Counted from the stretch's first letter, positions 32,641 through 40,619 are shown. The stretch: 48,306 bases of DNA from Nitriliruptorales bacterium (GCA_024644015.1 JAHELV010000026.1:1918-50223), one strand, 5' to 3'. The notes: a model not told the origin generated them from the sequence alone. Program-made: numbers and translations.

Positions 32641-34062
32641 TCATGCCTCGCGAGTCTTCACGCCCGGTCCGCTGACGTTCAGGATCATCTGCGCGCGCTG
32701 GTCAACGTACCGGGTCAGCAGCTGCTGGCCGTACCCCAACAACACGGCCCAGGCGAGGATCTGCGCCGACGAGTCGAGCGCGCTCAGACCAGGGATGAAC
32801 TCGCCGCGCATCAGCAGCAGGCCGAGCACCGCGGTCAGCGCTCCCGCCGGTAGCTTCAGTAGCGCGAGCGCCACGGGCAGGCTATACGGCGTCGAGGTCC
32901 CGCGGATCTGCCGTAGCGACGTGGCGGCGGACAGTCCCGCTGCGAGCAGCCCGACGAACGCGACAAGTGCGACGTCCAAGCGCCCGGCGGTTGCTCGGAT
33001 CGCATCGTCTCGGAGCGCCTGTTGTGTGGGGATTGTCGCCGGTTGCGGCTCTTCGTCTTGCGCGTCCCGCCCACCGTCGCCCTGTGGCTGCACGTCAGGG
33101 GTTCCCGGATCCTCGGACGTTTCGTCGGCGACCTGCGCAGGCGGGAGCTCGTTCTCATTGGTGGGACACACGATCAGGGTTCGGGCCCGCGTCCCGGTCA
33201 GCGCTGGCTCCGGCGCGTCGTCGGTCGCACCCGGTTCCGGCGATGGCTCCGATGCCTCGTCGGTCGCACCCGGTTCCGGCGACGGCTCAAGTGCTTCTTC
33301 GGTCGCACCCGGTTCCTGCGGCGGGATGGGTGCTGGAGCTGGGCGGGGTGCCACCGCGACCTCCTGCTCTTGGGTCGGTGTGAAGCACAGCGGCAAGGCG
33401 CCGGGATCGAGGGCGCCGACCGCCGCGATCACGACCGCGCCCACCAGTAGCACCGTCGCCGTAATCAGCAAGACGTTGCGGAAGCTGCGCAGCCGCATGA
33501 TCTTCCGACGCCCGGCCGAGTACGCGCCGCGCGTGGCCGCGATGACCACGGCGCGCTCGTCCGGGCTCAGAGTGCGCCTGTGGGACTTCGCCTTGTCGCC
33601 GAACGCGACCTCCGCCAGGCGACGCCGCCGATGATCTTCCTTGGGCAGGTGGACTTCAGCGTTCACGAGCAGACTCGGCAGTTGGCCGCAGACGTACGCG
33701 TCGGGCGCGATGCGTAGCAAGTCGACCTCAGCCGCGTCGAGGTTGGTCGACGCCCGCTCGACGCCAGCGCCATTGAGCGATGTCCAGGCCCGCGCGAAGC
33801 CGCGTTGGTTGGCAACACCGCGCACGCGGGCCAGGTGCCGCTGGATCGCAACCACCATCGCCTGCGAGCAATGGTCGCTCTCCCTCGAGCAGCACTCGTC
33901 ACTCGCGGCCGGTCCTGTTGGGCAAGCAAACGTCTCGAGCAAGGACTGCAGCTCATCGGCACGGGTCAGCGCGTGCTGCTGCCAGGGCGTATTCCCCAGC
34001 CACTCGTTCGCGTCGACCAGTCCCGGGTCCGGCGCGGTGCATCGTCGTCCGGCACATCGCAC
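32641..34062 (-). CDS. Multi-pass membrane protein with acidic Pro-rich repeat linker, unknown
   Basis: A 473-aa protein of unknown function. Residues about 15-190 are soluble; the stretch NLDAAEVDLLRIAPDAYVCG and LPSLLVNAEVHLPKEDHRRR looks like a conserved helical domain. One helix follows (196-217), then an extracytoplasmic or flexible linker (about 220-355) with three 13-aa units of EPSPEPGATDEAS type, then three hydrophobic segments (364-382, 395-417, 432-446) ending with AWAVLLGYGQQLLTRYVDQR. I have seen related C-terminal segments in other actinobacterial hypothetical proteins but cannot name a family. The start is uncertain: GTG 34062 overlaps the ribosome binding site GGGAGG, and the Cys-rich first 15 residues may not be real. 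Confidence 0.6.
   Translation of the reverse strand: MRCAGRRCTAPDPGLVDANEWLGNTPWQQHALTRADELQSLLETFACPTGPAASDECCSRESDHCSQAMVVAIQRHLARVRGVANQRGFARAWTSLNGAGVERASTNLDAAEVDLLRIAPDAYVCGQLPSLLVNAEVHLPKEDHRRRRLAEVAFGDKAKSHRRTLSPDERAVVIAATRGAYSAGRRKIMRLRSFRNVLLITATVLLVGAVVIAAVGALDPGALPLCFTPTQEQEVAVAPRPAPAPIPPQEPGATEEALEPSPEPGATDEASEPSPEPGATDDAPEPALTGTRARTLIVCPTNENELPPAQVADETSEDPGTPDVQPQGDGGRDAQDEEPQPATIPTQQALRDDAIRATAGRLDVALVAFVGLLAAGLSAATSLRQIRGTSTPYSLPVALALLKLPAGALTAVLGLLLMRGEFIPGLSALDSSAQILAWAVLLGYGQQLLTRYVDQRAQMILNVSGPGVKTREA
33206..33315. repeat. 39-bp in-frame repeats in the membrane-protein linker
   Basis: GTCGCACCCGGTTCCGGCGA-type units recur at about 39-bp spacing (three copies), encoding PEPGATDEASEPS-like 13-aa steps on the minus strand. 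The high identity at DNA level suggests recent slippage. Confidence 0.8.
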
Positions 34063-34142
34063 CTCCCGACATTACGAGCGTTGTCCGAGCGCGCTGATAC
34101 ACATTGCTGGCGACACACAAGGCGCGCCGCGGACGAGGCGGC

Positions 34143-34224
34143 CCAGCTGCGCCGCTGAGTGCGCGCAGCCGGTCAGGTCATACGCCTCAAGAATCTCCAT
34201 GATCTCCCTGTCAGACTTCTTCAC
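34143..34224 (-). pseudogene. IS21-type transposase (IstA) N-terminal remnant
   Basis: From GTG 34224 the minus strand reads VKKSDREIMEILEAYDLTGC followed by AHSAAQL, the typical start of actinobacterial IS21-family IstA proteins. After about 27 codons the match ends and the frame reaches a stop at 34072. No catalytic domain or IstB is present. It marks a decayed insertion sequence. Confidence 0.65.
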
Positions 34225-34724
34225 GATCCCTTCGTCGAGGTTGGCTCGGGCACAGACACCGCGAGTCAACCCACCGGGAGGGCATCGGACTTCGGAGCCA
34301 GAACGCTCGGTCCGGACATCACCTGGCCGCCGAGCCGGAGATCAGCTGTCCGTCAGACCGGATCCCGCTGTCCGCTCATCCGGAGATAGCCATGGCCGCT
34401 GGCACAGCGATCTTGCCGTTGCCTCGGCTGTGTCGCGGTCGACTGACCAACGCGGATCCCCGGCTATCTCATGTATCTCATGCCGCGGTCTGTATCCGGT
34501 TGGCGCGTGGCGCTGGCGTGTAAGCGCAGGCGAACGCCTGTGCTGGCAACGCGCAAATCGCTGGTCGGCGTAGGGCGGGTCCACGGTGTGCCCGTAGGGT
34601 CGGGAGGAACGGAGCGCTGCGAGTACCGGACCGCCGTTGACGCGGCCGAAGTCGGCCGGCGCTGGGTCTGTCGCTCGGAGGCTCGTGGGCCAGTTGAGGC
34701 TCGTGTCCGGGACGCACGCAGGAC
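34225..34724. other. Gene-free stretch, remnant-like
   Basis: No supported gene. Between 34340 and 34390 GCTGTCCG occurs twice 21 bp apart (CTGTCCGTCAGACCGGATCC and CTGTCCGCTCATCCGGAG), which could be the short repeated terminal sequence of the broken IS21-type element. The rest shows open frames with no recognisable product. Confidence 0.5.
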
Positions 34725-34836
34725 GTACGGGAGATCCGCGCAGCACCTCTCAGCGGTCCTTGACGGCGGGAGACCGGTGCTCAGCAGCACTCACCGGAAC
34801 GTACCGGAGGGTGTCGTGGTGACCCACCTCCACCAC
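34725..34836. repeat. Second copy of the 112-bp module ending in the exact tRNA core
   Basis: Starts GTACGGGAGATCCGC with CTCTCAGCG and ends with GTGGTGACCCACCTCCACCAC; the final 14 bp are identical to the tRNA-Ser(CGA) 3' end (31140-31153). It defines the likely right boundary of the accessory region. The stretch from here to 35035 holds no gene I can support. Confidence 0.55.
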
Positions 34837-35035
34837 TTAAGGACATTCGATCCACTGAGGTTCGACCCCTTGGACCGGCTGGCCACGGTGCGGCTCTCCG
34901 GGAATGACCCAGCGGCGGGGCGTGGGGCACTGGTTGCATGGTCGAACGCGTCGTCGTCGGCGTCTGGGACTGACCACGTCAGGCCGGAGCTGAGTGCAGG
35001 TCATTCACACGCTTGCCACTTGTAGCCTCGACCGG

Positions 35036-35956
35036 ATGGCCGACCTCCTCAGAAAGCCGTACGTTCCCGTCTCGATCGCTCTGCTGCTGGTCGTCGGCTA
35101 TGTATTGGTCACGAACAGCGATCCCATCGTCAACGGCCACCCGTCGTACGTCGTCATGTACTCCATCGCGATCGTGGCCGCATTTGCGGGTATCACGATC
35201 GGTGTCGTGCGGCGCAACACGAGGAGCCGGCTGTGGCTCGCGATCCTCGCCTCCTTGCCGATCCTGCTGCTCGTTCTCGCGTGCTGGCTCCTGTCCCCGT
35301 TCGCAGCGACCGACGCTGCTCTCGACGCGCTCATGGACTCCGAAACCGTTGTGGTCGAGCAGTCGTCGACGTGGATCACCCTCCGACCAACCGGCGACCC
35401 TGGCGATGTCGGGTTCATCTTCCAGCCGGGTGGCAGGGTCGATTCGAGGGCGTACGCCCGCATTCTGCGACCCCTGGCCGAAGCCGAGTTCCCCGTCGTC
35501 ATCGTCAAGCAGCCACTGGGCATAGCGTTCCTGGCGTCCGGGTTCGCCGGGGCATGGGTGGACGATCACCCGGACATGTCGCGGTGGGTCGCGAGCGGTC
35601 ACTCGTTGGGAGGTGTGGTTGCGTCGTCGAACGCTGCGGACGACCCCGACATCGACGGCCTGGCGCTGTGGGCGTCGTTCCCGCGGTCGGACATCTCCGG
35701 AACGACGAATCTCGCAGTCGTTTCCGTGTACGGCACCAACGATGGGCTGTCCAGCCCGAGCGAGGTTCTCGCCTCGGCAGATGACCTCCCATCGGCAACG
35801 GTCTTCGTCGCGGTCGAAGGAGCGGTACACGCGTTCTTCGGTGACTACGGCGAACAACCGGGCGACGGCGAACCCATCAGCCCCAGAGACCAGGCACAGG
35901 CTGAGATCGTCACCGCGACCATCGAGTTCCTCAGCGCGCTCACCGCAACCCAATGA
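35036..35956 (+). CDS. Membrane-anchored alpha/beta hydrolase
   Basis: A 306-aa protein with three hydrophobic N-terminal segments (about 10-27, 38-58, 66-88) followed by an alpha/beta-hydrolase_5-like domain. The likely triad is Ser190 (GHSLGG), Asp236 (VYGTNDGL) and His265 (GAVHAFFGDYG). The active domain probably faces the outside. Substrate unknown. ATG 35036 is used since it starts the first helix. Its stop overlaps a PIN fragment by 4 bp. Confidence 0.85.
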   Translation: MADLLRKPYVPVSIALLLVVGYVLVTNSDPIVNGHPSYVVMYSIAIVAAFAGITIGVVRRNTRSRLWLAILASLPILLLVLACWLLSPFAATDAALDALMDSETVVVEQSSTWITLRPTGDPGDVGFIFQPGGRVDSRAYARILRPLAEAEFPVVIVKQPLGIAFLASGFAGAWVDDHPDMSRWVASGHSLGGVVASSNAADDPDIDGLALWASFPRSDISGTTNLAVVSVYGTNDGLSSPSEVLASADDLPSATVFVAVEGAVHAFFGDYGEQPGDGEPISPRDQAQAEIVTATIEFLSALTATQ

Positions 35957-36150
35957 CCCCAGGGCCCCGTCGCGAGATCGCGGTCGACCGCACGGTCGCA
36001 GAGCGGGCCGGACGCATCCGCCGCGAGGTCAACCTCCGGCTCCCGGATGCGCTCATCGCTGCCACGGCCCTCGAACACGGCTTCAACGTCGCGACACGCA
36101 ATCACGGAGACTTCAAGCCGCCGGGGCTTCGTCTCCGAGTTCTCGGATGA
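35953..36150 (+). pseudogene. Truncated VapC-type PIN toxin (C-terminal remnant)
   Basis: A 65-codon frame whose second half, RLPDALIAATALEHGFNVAT plus RNHGDFKPPGL, is the C-terminal part of a VapC PIN domain, including the conserved acidic D and the TRN-x-x-DF motif. The N-terminal half with the first catalytic Asp is missing, and the apparent ATG overlaps the hydrolase stop. No antitoxin is adjacent. It is of a different PIN subtype than the fragment at 32365. Confidence 0.65.
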
Positions 36151-36516
36151 CCGTCCTGCGGCTAGGGCCTGTTTGGTGGTTCCGCTCGGCAATCGGCTGC
36201 GTCTGCATTCCCGCTCGCGTCGTTGCGGCTCGTGCGTGAACGCGACGAAGCCAATCGCGCGGATGCCGAGGGCGCCCCGTACTGGTCTGATCCGTCGCGC
36301 GACATCCGTCTCCTCGTCCGCACGTCCCGTCGGCACCGCGCGCTGCGTAGCCAGCGGCTCAGCGCATCGGGCCCGACCGCAGGCTACCGGGCTTCGCCCG
36401 ACGTCACCGGAAGCGCGGTCTCAGCCGAAGGGCCGTTCGCCGCAGAGGCGAACGGCTCTGGCCAGTCCAGAAGAGACCACCTTGACTGAACGAAGACCGT
36501 GATGGAGGTGGATGTT
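36151..36516. other. Gene-free stretch with one strong hairpin
   Basis: No supported gene in 366 bp. The only structure is GCCGTTCGCC-GCAGA-GGCGAACGGC (36432-36456), a perfect 10-bp stem with a 5-nt loop, 61 bp before the next gene start. Confidence 0.5.
36432..36456. terminator. Perfect 10-bp hairpin, possible terminator or leader element
   Basis: GCCGTTCGCC pairs completely with GGCGAACGGC across loop GCAGA. It lacks a U tract. It may end transcription from the accessory region or act in the leader of the TusA-DsrE gene. Confidence 0.4.
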
Positions 36517-37173
36517 GTGCGTACGCGGTCAGTCACCGAACTTGATGTCCGTGGGTTGACGATCACAACGGCCATCGCTGAGGCGGTGCGACCGGCATTG
36601 AGGGATCTTGCCATCGGCGAGGAACTCGAGCTGGTCACTGAACGGTTTGTGGCCATCGTGCCTGACCTCCAGGCCTGGGGACGGTTCGCCGGCCACGAGG
36701 TCGTCGGGGTCGTGCCCGACGGCGACCAGCAGCGCATTCGGCTGCGCAAGACCGAGCCGCCGGCTCGGGCGCCGTGGCGGGTGGCCGTGGTGGTCTCGTC
36801 GGACGGCTTGGAAGAGCTGCTCTCGCCGCTGGGCTTCGCGCTCGCCGCCGCACTGGAGGGCGCCGACGTCGCCGTGTACATCCAGGGCCCCGCGGTCCAT
36901 GTGCTACGCCCGGGCTTCAAGGCGCGCATGCCCGGAGTCTGGCGGCCGTTCAGCAGGTTCGCGCGCGCCGGCATGGAGCGCTCCGGGCACGTGTCGGCGC
37001 CCGAGAAGGTGCGTCAGCTGCAGGCGTTGGGTGCCCACATCTACGCCTGCGGGCCCTCGCTGCAGCAGTTCAAGGTGGACGCCGACAGGATGGCCTTCGC
37101 GAACGTCACGGTCTGCGAGTACCTGACGTTCATGGAGGTCATGGCGGACGCCGATGTCCAGCTCTACCCGTAG
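36517..37173 (+). CDS. TusA-like/DsrE-like fusion without the TusA cysteine
   Basis: A 218-aa protein. Residues 7-78 follow the TusA pattern (ELDVRGLTITTAIAEAV, then AWGRFAGHEVVGVVPD and IRLRK), but the sulfur-carrying Cys-Pro-x-Pro is replaced by Thr-Ile-Thr-Thr (15-18). Residues 87-218 are a DsrE/DsrF-like domain with VAVVVSSDGLEELLSPLGFA and the conserved Cys178 in IYACGPSL. Sulfur relay to or from a partner (perhaps the nearby rhodanese) is possible through Cys178 only. GTG 36517 follows GGAGG 36504-36508 by 8 bp; GTG 36499 or ATG 36502 would overlap that site. Confidence 0.78.
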   Translation: MRTRSVTELDVRGLTITTAIAEAVRPALRDLAIGEELELVTERFVAIVPDLQAWGRFAGHEVVGVVPDGDQQRIRLRKTEPPARAPWRVAVVVSSDGLEELLSPLGFALAAALEGADVAVYIQGPAVHVLRPGFKARMPGVWRPFSRFARAGMERSGHVSAPEKVRQLQALGAHIYACGPSLQQFKVDADRMAFANVTVCEYLTFMEVMADADVQLYP

Positions 37174-37304
37174 CCGCACGCCGCCGAGTCGTCGCGACCG
37201 GCCTTGCCGACCGGGCCCAACGTGACGCCGGGGGTCGGCGATGCCGAGATCGCCCGCACGACGATGGGCGTCCTTTGATGACGGCCGGCAGCGAGGAGCA
37301 AGCC

Positions 37305-37781
37305 ATGAGCACCGACATCACAATCCCCCGCTGGACGCCACCCGCGTGGCTCAACACGATGATGACGGCGATGCTGCGCACACCCGGGCTGCAGCGCCTG
37401 GTCGGCAGAACCACGGCGCTGATCACCGTGACGGGTCGCACCACCGGAACGCGGTACACGACTCCGGTTACCTACCTCCGAGATGGCGACATGGTCACCA
37501 TCGTCACCAAGACGTTCCGCACCTGGTGGCGCAACCTCGAAGCCAACCCCGACGTTCAGCTCCGGCTCGCCGGCAGGCAGTACCACGGACGCGCGCAGGC
37601 CTCGATCGGCGACCCCAACTGCTTGCCCAACCTGATCGCCTTCCTCGAACACCGCCGTCGTGACGCTCGCTTCTACGCCGTCACGTTCACCGACGGTCAC
37701 CCCGACGAACGTCGAGTCGCGGCCCTCCTGCCCTACCTGGTGATCGTCATGATCGCGCTGAGCCCTCCCGCGTCTGACTGA
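37305..37781 (+). CDS. Deazaflavin-dependent nitroreductase-family protein
   Basis: A 158-aa split-barrel protein of the Ddn/Rv3547 family (PF04075). Motifs: ALITVTGRTTGTRYTTPVTY, VTKTFRTWWRNLEANPDVQL, a typical F420-binding pattern. These proteins bind F420H2 or act as related oxidoreductases on quinones or nitro compounds. ATG 37305 has GAGGAG 7 bp before it; ATG 37278 is in frame but not needed. The presence suggests an F420-making actinobacterium. Confidence 0.85.
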   Translation: MSTDITIPRWTPPAWLNTMMTAMLRTPGLQRLVGRTTALITVTGRTTGTRYTTPVTYLRDGDMVTIVTKTFRTWWRNLEANPDVQLRLAGRQYHGRAQASIGDPNCLPNLIAFLEHRRRDARFYAVTFTDGHPDERRVAALLPYLVIVMIALSPPASD

Positions 37782-37782
37782 T

Positions 37783-37830
37783 GCCCGGCCTCTGAGCGGT
37801 TCTCGAAGCATCCACCGGGCGGGAACCGCT
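37783..37830 (+). promoter_or_regulatory. Interlocking complementary segments after the nitroreductase stop
   Basis: GCCCGG (37783-37788) pairs with CCGGGC (37815-37820), and AGCGGTTCTC (37795-37804) pairs with GGGAACCGCT (37821-37830, one G-U). The order A-B-A'-B' means a pseudoknot or two mutually exclusive hairpins. It begins 2 bp after the stop, so it may be a terminator or processing signal. The remaining 300 bp to the crcB start holds no gene I can support and no match to the fluoride riboswitch consensus. Confidence 0.3.
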
Positions 37831-38129
37831 GGACCGTGCGAAAGACCCGTCGCGTCGTCGGGCGCAGTTGCCGGTGGCGCGGCCCACGTCGAGGTGGACG
37901 TTGCGTGCCGGTTCGGACGCGCTGCTCTGCGACCACCTCTGAGGATCGACCATCTACTCCACAGGAGCCGCTCCCGGGCCACAGGACGGCCGGCGTGGTC
38001 TGCGGCCAGGGCGATAGCCTTGAACGTGCCCAGAAAGCGACTCGGTGTGGGGCTCGACCGGATCTGGCCGCGGCCGGCCGTGGTGCGAGTGGAGTCGACG
38101 AAACGAACGAAGTCGATGAGGGGGTCGAA

Positions 38130-38504
38130 GTGGGGGAGCGGCTGCTCTGGGTGGCGTTGGGCGGCGCGATAGGCGCGTGTGGACGCTTCCTGGTGTCATC
38201 TTGGGCGGTCCGCCGCCTGTCGGAGGAGTTGCCCTACGGCACATTGATCGTCAACGTCACCGGGTCGCTGATTCTCGGGTTGATCGCCGGTCTGATCTCT
38301 CGAGGGACCGACCTGCCCGACCCGGTGCGTCTCCTGATCGCCGTCGGTTTCTGCGGCGCATTCACGACCTTCTCGACCTTCGCAGTCGACACCATCGATT
38401 TGCTCGAGCGCACGTCATTGTCGTCGGCGTTGTGGAACGTTGCGCTGAACAACGTGCTGTCCCTCGTCGCGGTCTATGTCGGTCTGCGGCTGACGGTCAG
38501 CTAG
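38130..38504 (+). CDS. crcB: Fluoride channel CrcB/FluC
   Basis: The 124-aa membrane protein is a Fluc channel that exports fluoride as an antiparallel dimer. Recognised by LGGAIGACGRFLVSSW (10-25), GTLIVNVTGSLILG with Asn42, and GFCGAFTTFSTFAVDT with the Phe box and central Na+ site. Four membrane helices. Many Actinobacteria have crcB as a pair; only one is here, so a homodimer is likely. GTG 38130 has GAGGGGG upstream; longer in-frame extension to 37836 has no membrane character and is rejected. Confidence 0.93.
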   Translation: MGERLLWVALGGAIGACGRFLVSSWAVRRLSEELPYGTLIVNVTGSLILGLIAGLISRGTDLPDPVRLLIAVGFCGAFTTFSTFAVDTIDLLERTSLSSALWNVALNNVLSLVAVYVGLRLTVS

Positions 38505-38553
38505 GACGTCAACCTGGCCGGCAGACCTTCTGAGTGCGAACCCACAGAAGGGA

Positions 38554-38588
38554 CCGCCGGTCGGCCCGGGCACAGGGCAGACCGGCGG
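38554..38588. terminator. Bidirectional hairpin between crcB and formamidase genes
   Basis: CCGCCGGTC (38554-38562) pairs perfectly with GACCGGCGG (38580-38588), with an inner GCCC/GGGC extension, in the 97-bp gap between convergent genes. No U tract, but its position between two stops suits a terminator for both. Confidence 0.55.
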
Positions 38589-38601
38589 GAGGCGGGAGTC
38601 G

Positions 38602-39855
38602 TCAGCCCTGAGCCATCGGAACGCCCATGCCGGGATCGATCTGATGTGGACCTGACGCCGAAGGCGCCACGTCGAAGTCAAAGATCGCGGTGGGGATGTA
38701 CACCGTCGAGCACGAGTTGGGGATGTCGACCACACCCGATAGGCGACCCTCGATCGGGGCGGCCCCCAGGATCATGTACGCCTGGATGGCGCTGTAGCCG
38801 AACGTCGTCAGATAGTCGATCGCGTGGAGACAGGCTCGCTGGTACGACAGATGCGAGTCCAGGTACTTCTGCTCGCCGTCAAGCGTGACGCAGGTGCCCG
38901 AGAAGGCGAGCCACTGACTGTACTGCGGGTCGACGTTGCCGGGCATGAAGATTGCGTTCTCGGAGACGCCGTACGTCTCCATTCCGCCTTTGATGAGATC
39001 AACATGGAGGTCGATGAACCCACCCATCTCAATCGCGCCACAGAACGTGATCTCGCCATCCCCTTGTGAGAAATGCAGATCTCCCATCGACAGCTTCGCG
39101 CCGGGAACGAAGACGGGGTAGAAGACCCTCGTTCCTTTCGTGAAGTTCTTGATGTCCTGGTTGCCGCCGTTCTCACGAGGCGGCGCGGTTCGGGCGCCCT
39201 CGGCGGCGGCATTGTCGAAGTCGGCGCCCGAGAGCGTCCCGAGGATCGCGTCCTGCGGCAGGGGTGGCAGGGCAAGCGGCGGGACACGATTGGGGTCGGT
39301 GGCGATGAGTGCGGTCTCGCGTTGGGTCCACTTCGCGAGAAGTTCCGCAGATGGCGCCGTGCCCATCAGTCCGGGGTGCACGATACCCGTGAACGACACA
39401 CCCGGTATGTGACGAGAGGTCGCCGTCTGGCCCCTGAAGTCCCAAATCACCTTGTAGGCGTCGGGAAACTGATCGGTAAGGAAGCCGCCGCCATTCGACT
39501 TGGCAAACACGCCGGTGTAACCCCAACCTTGGCCCGCCAACGGGCCGGAGTCCTCTTGCGGAATTGGTCCGACGTCGACGATGTCGACGATCAACAGGTC
39601 GCCCGGCTCGGCTCCTTCCACGGCGAATGGACCACTGAGCACGTGCACGGTGCTGAGGGGTGCGTTGAGGACGTCATCGGCCGAATCGTCGTTGACGATC
39701 GCGCCATCAAACCACTCGCGACAGTCAACTCGGAATACGTCTCCGGGCTTCACCGTGACATTTGCGGGGACGTCCGGGTGCCAACGATTGTGCCCGACGT
39801 ACATCTGATCAGTGAACTTCTTCGTCGAGTCCAACGGGTACAGGTTCTTCGGCAT
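38602..39855 (-). CDS. fmdA: Formamidase / acetamidase
   Basis: The 417-aa enzyme belongs to the FmdA/AmdA family that splits formamide or short amides to ammonia and the acid. Family segments: KKFTDQMYVGHNRWHPDVPA, GDVFRVDCREWFDGAIVNDD, VHVLSGPFAVEGAEPGDLLI, FTGIVHPGLMGTAPSAELLA, MGDLHFSQGDGEITFCGAIE and the C-terminal VVDIPNSCSTVYIPTAIFDF. Full length. It is the last gene of the fmdB-like/amiS/fmdA set on the minus strand, 82 bp after amiS. Confidence 0.93.
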   Translation of the reverse strand: MPKNLYPLDSTKKFTDQMYVGHNRWHPDVPANVTVKPGDVFRVDCREWFDGAIVNDDSADDVLNAPLSTVHVLSGPFAVEGAEPGDLLIVDIVDVGPIPQEDSGPLAGQGWGYTGVFAKSNGGGFLTDQFPDAYKVIWDFRGQTATSRHIPGVSFTGIVHPGLMGTAPSAELLAKWTQRETALIATDPNRVPPLALPPLPQDAILGTLSGADFDNAAAEGARTAPPRENGGNQDIKNFTKGTRVFYPVFVPGAKLSMGDLHFSQGDGEITFCGAIEMGGFIDLHVDLIKGGMETYGVSENAIFMPGNVDPQYSQWLAFSGTCVTLDGEQKYLDSHLSYQRACLHAIDYLTTFGYSAIQAYMILGAAPIEGRLSGVVDIPNSCSTVYIPTAIFDFDVAPSASGPHQIDPGMGVPMAQG

Positions 39856-39937
39856 CGTCTGGCTCCTTGTGTTGGCGGCGGACGGGCATGGCAGATGAGC
39901 TCAGCGGCATTGGACCAGCCGGCTCGTGTGTTGTGGA

Positions 39938-40573
39938 CTAGACGGCAACATCAGCCTGGGATTCTCCGCTCGCCGCGCCGGAGCCTTGGAGCGCGGGCCA
40001 CAGCGCAACAAAGGCGACGACACCGAACACGGCGAGGAGCACGGCCATCAGGTTGGCGTTGTCGGCCCACCGACCGGTGAGCAGAAGGAAAGCGGGGATA
40101 GCGCCGGTGACGATGCCCTCAATGGCGGTAACGGCACCCGTGTAGCGCCCGATCCTCTCACGTTTGAGACCGAGCAGGACGAAGAACAGACCCCACAAGA
40201 ATGCCCAATAGAGCCAGATCACGCCGAAGCCGTTGTCACCGAAGCCCTCGCGGAAGAAGTTTGCACCGGCGTACACGACGGCGCACGCGGCGACGAAGGC
40301 CGAGAAATAGCCAAGTCCGGTGCCATCCAGATCCATGAGCAGGTTGAACGCGACGTAGAGGTATGTGAACCCGAAGAGGTACAAACCTGAAGCGCCGAGA
40401 ATCGTGTTCACATCACCATCGGCGGTGAATATGAGATACGTTGGGGTTACTACCTGCAGAATCCCAACGAAGATGTTCAACGGCGCTGCTGACTTGCTGT
40501 CGATCCAACCCAACAGCATCACTCCGTTGAGAAACAGTACAGCTCCTACATACAGCAGTCCAACACTTCCCAT
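39938..40573 (-). CDS. amiS: AmiS/UreI-type amide or urea channel
   Basis: A 211-aa protein with six or seven membrane helices. Family motifs are VGLLYVGAVLFLNGVMLLGW at the start, PLNIFVGILQVVTPTYLIFT, GFTYLYVAFN and VIWLYWAFLWGLFFVL. It should bring short amides (formamide) or urea into the cell for the formamidase encoded downstream. Confidence 0.92.
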   Translation of the reverse strand: MGSVGLLYVGAVLFLNGVMLLGWIDSKSAAPLNIFVGILQVVTPTYLIFTADGDVNTILGASGLYLFGFTYLYVAFNLLMDLDGTGLGYFSAFVAACAVVYAGANFFREGFGDNGFGVIWLYWAFLWGLFFVLLGLKRERIGRYTGAVTAIEGIVTGAIPAFLLLTGRWADNANLMAVLLAVFGVVAFVALWPALQGSGAASGESQADVAV

Positions 40574-40619
40574 CGGCGGACCTCCCCCTTCAAACGCCCT
40601 CAGTGTCGATGGCGACGCA

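Noticed and set aside
31064-34836. Integron-like explanation for the cassettes, with the 112-bp modules as attC sites.
   Set aside because: No RYYYAAC/GTTRRRY boxes with the right spacing and no integron integrase in the window. A tRNA-end core fits tyrosine-recombinase elements better.
32365-36150. The PIN fragments at 32365 and 35953 as two halves of one toxin gene split by an insertion.
   Set aside because: The N-terminal piece (VIFDANVLVSAA) and the C-terminal piece (DALIAATALEHGF, TRN) come from different PIN subfamilies, so they are independent remnants.
37782-38129. Fluoride riboswitch upstream of crcB.
   Set aside because: I looked for the GGCGATG...CGCC core and the downstream TAATGACTCC-like part and found no convincing match, only GGGCGATAG near 38010 without the rest.
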